A stretch of DNA of 64,000 nt from Prosapia bicincta (Eukaryota > Arthropoda > Insecta > Hemiptera > Cercopidae). The stretch's first letter is position 1. Each line of letters starts with the position of its first letter. The notes under the pieces are model-generated. The model was not told the DNA's origin and ran no database searches. It saw nothing but the letters and a program-made list of their open reading frames with translations. Both the position numbers and the translations under genes were made by a program. Shown one piece after another: positions 63,180-64,000 of the stretch. The stretch covers positions 62,327,898 to 62,391,897 of the forward strand of contig JBAIZL010000006.1 of the NCBI GenBank assembly GCA_036971475.1, written 5' to 3'.

Positions 63180-63229
<50 letters not shown>

Positions 63230-63232
<3 letters not shown>

Positions 63233-64000
63233 TAAAACCTCTCCTTACGGACGCCTCTATTTTACGGACAAATGTTCAATCCCCGTCCCCGTGGCATAGG
63301 GATCATTAATAAGTTTCTCTCAAGAACGGACACTCCAAAATACGGACTCTAGGTTTGTTATTTTCAGTCATAAAATAATGTATTACATAAATTTGTCTGT
63401 GTATGAAAAATTTTATCTTTAGAATAGGGTAGAAAGAAATCACTTCCGTATATGTAAACGGAAACGTAGATGCGTATCCTTTCGTTATTGTAAAACATGA
63501 GAATGTGTATTGGAATGTTCAAGGACATTGACAGCTGAAAGCTCTCTGTTTATTGTTTTTGGCTTATCGCATCCAGGAAATGAGTTTACTGTACTAAAAG
63601 CGCGTGCATTCTAAGAATCATAGCCTAATTCCTGTGCTGCATTTTCAGATCTAGTTTATTCACTTCAGTTGTAGATCTATAGCGTACCGTATTGTATGTT
63701 TTAACGTTTGACTGTTTGTGGTAATGTTCATTATAGCAAAGTGAAGTGTTTTCGAATAGAGATTGTGTTTTTACTTTTCGTACAAAATGAGTGGCAAACG
63801 TAAAGCTCTTACAATAAAAGAAAAAATTGAAGTTTTAGAGTGTAAAAACAAGGAAAGTTTAAGTGTGCGGCAACTGGCAGAAAAGTTCAAAATTGGAAAA
63901 ATCCAGATCAATGAAATTTTAAAAAGTGAAGATTGGATAAGGGAATTGTGGTTCAGCAAAGGAAATGAAAACATGAAAAACGTTGAGTTTAGACAAACCA
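63230..64000 (+). mobile_element. pogo/Tigger-like DNA transposon, left end (runs off the window)
   Basis: CAGTAAAACCTCTCCTTACG at 63230 preceded by TA is a pogo/Tigger-type terminus; 'acggacgcctctattttacg' and 'acggacactccaaaatacgg' are subterminal repeats. It inserted at the end of a (TA)n tract. The transposase start lies at 63787. The right end is not in the window. Confidence 0.8.
63787..64000 (+). CDS. Tigger/pogo-like transposase, N-terminal part
   Basis: From ATG 63787, 71 codons stay open to the window edge: MSGKRKALTIKEKIEVLECK, then NKESLSVRQLAEKFKIGKIQ and a basic/acidic stretch. This is the Psq/CENP-B-type N-terminal helix-turn-helix ('…LTI.EK..V………S.R.LA..F.IGK.Q…') that binds the element ends. 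No stop or frameshift so far, so this copy may be young and coding; the CENP-B-like second helix domain and DDE domain would lie beyond the edge. It sits in the presumed third intron of gene C. Confidence 0.8.
   Translation, partial: MSGKRKALTIKEKIEVLECKNKESLSVRQLAEKFKIGKIQINEILKSEDWIRELWFSKGNENMKNVEFRQT

Overview
Eukaryotic nuclear DNA, almost certainly from an arthropod. The best guess is a sap-feeding hemipteran with a large, repeat-rich, AT-rich genome; that lineage call is inference from the repeat types and transposase flavour, not from a marker gene. There is no prokaryotic signal. Most open reading frames in the window are by-products of tandem repeats whose period divides by three, or of (TA)n tracts.

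The only host genes I can support are three head-to-tail, plus-strand copies of a protein-L-isoaspartate O-methyltransferase (PCMT/PIMT) family gene, named A, B and C here. A is present only as its last two exons (680-765, 3516-3821). B is complete in five exons (17704-17848, 24977-25116, 28517-28742, 31048-31133, 31910-32086; 257 aa). C has its first three exons (47094-47226, 54605-54744, 62177-62402) and runs off the right edge. Wherever two paralogues can be compared, the internal exons have identical lengths (140, 226 and 86 nt) and intron phases (1, 0, 1, 0). B and C both begin with a hydrophobic signal-peptide-like segment, so this looks like a tandem family of secreted or lumenal PCMT-like proteins, unlike the cytosolic enzyme.

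Nearly everything between the exons is repeat. Long minisatellite arrays fill introns and intergenic gaps: 40 bp at 6.8-7.9 kb, 154/155 bp at 9.6-13.3 kb, 61 bp at 13.4-15.3 kb, 34-38 bp GC-rich at 18.0-18.9 kb, 93 bp at 18.9-22.1 kb, 22 bp at 24.6-24.95 kb, 18-20 bp at 25.4 and 27.0 kb, 144 bp at 33.1-37.9 kb, 105 and 130 bp at 41.9-46.3 kb, and 82 bp at 58.9-60.7 kb. Several show higher-order structure.

Mobile elements include two 5'-inverted non-LTR retrotransposon copies, a 2-kb long-TIR DNA transposon whose transposase has lost its middle, two pogo/Tigger-like elements (one running off the right edge with an open transposase N-terminus), a Helitron-type element, a six-copy unnamed AT-rich interspersed repeat, and many foldback (long inverted repeat) elements. 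Some foldbacks carry a small conserved stem followed by GAAA that resembles a hammerhead-ribozyme core. Long (TA)n tracts commonly border the foldbacks.
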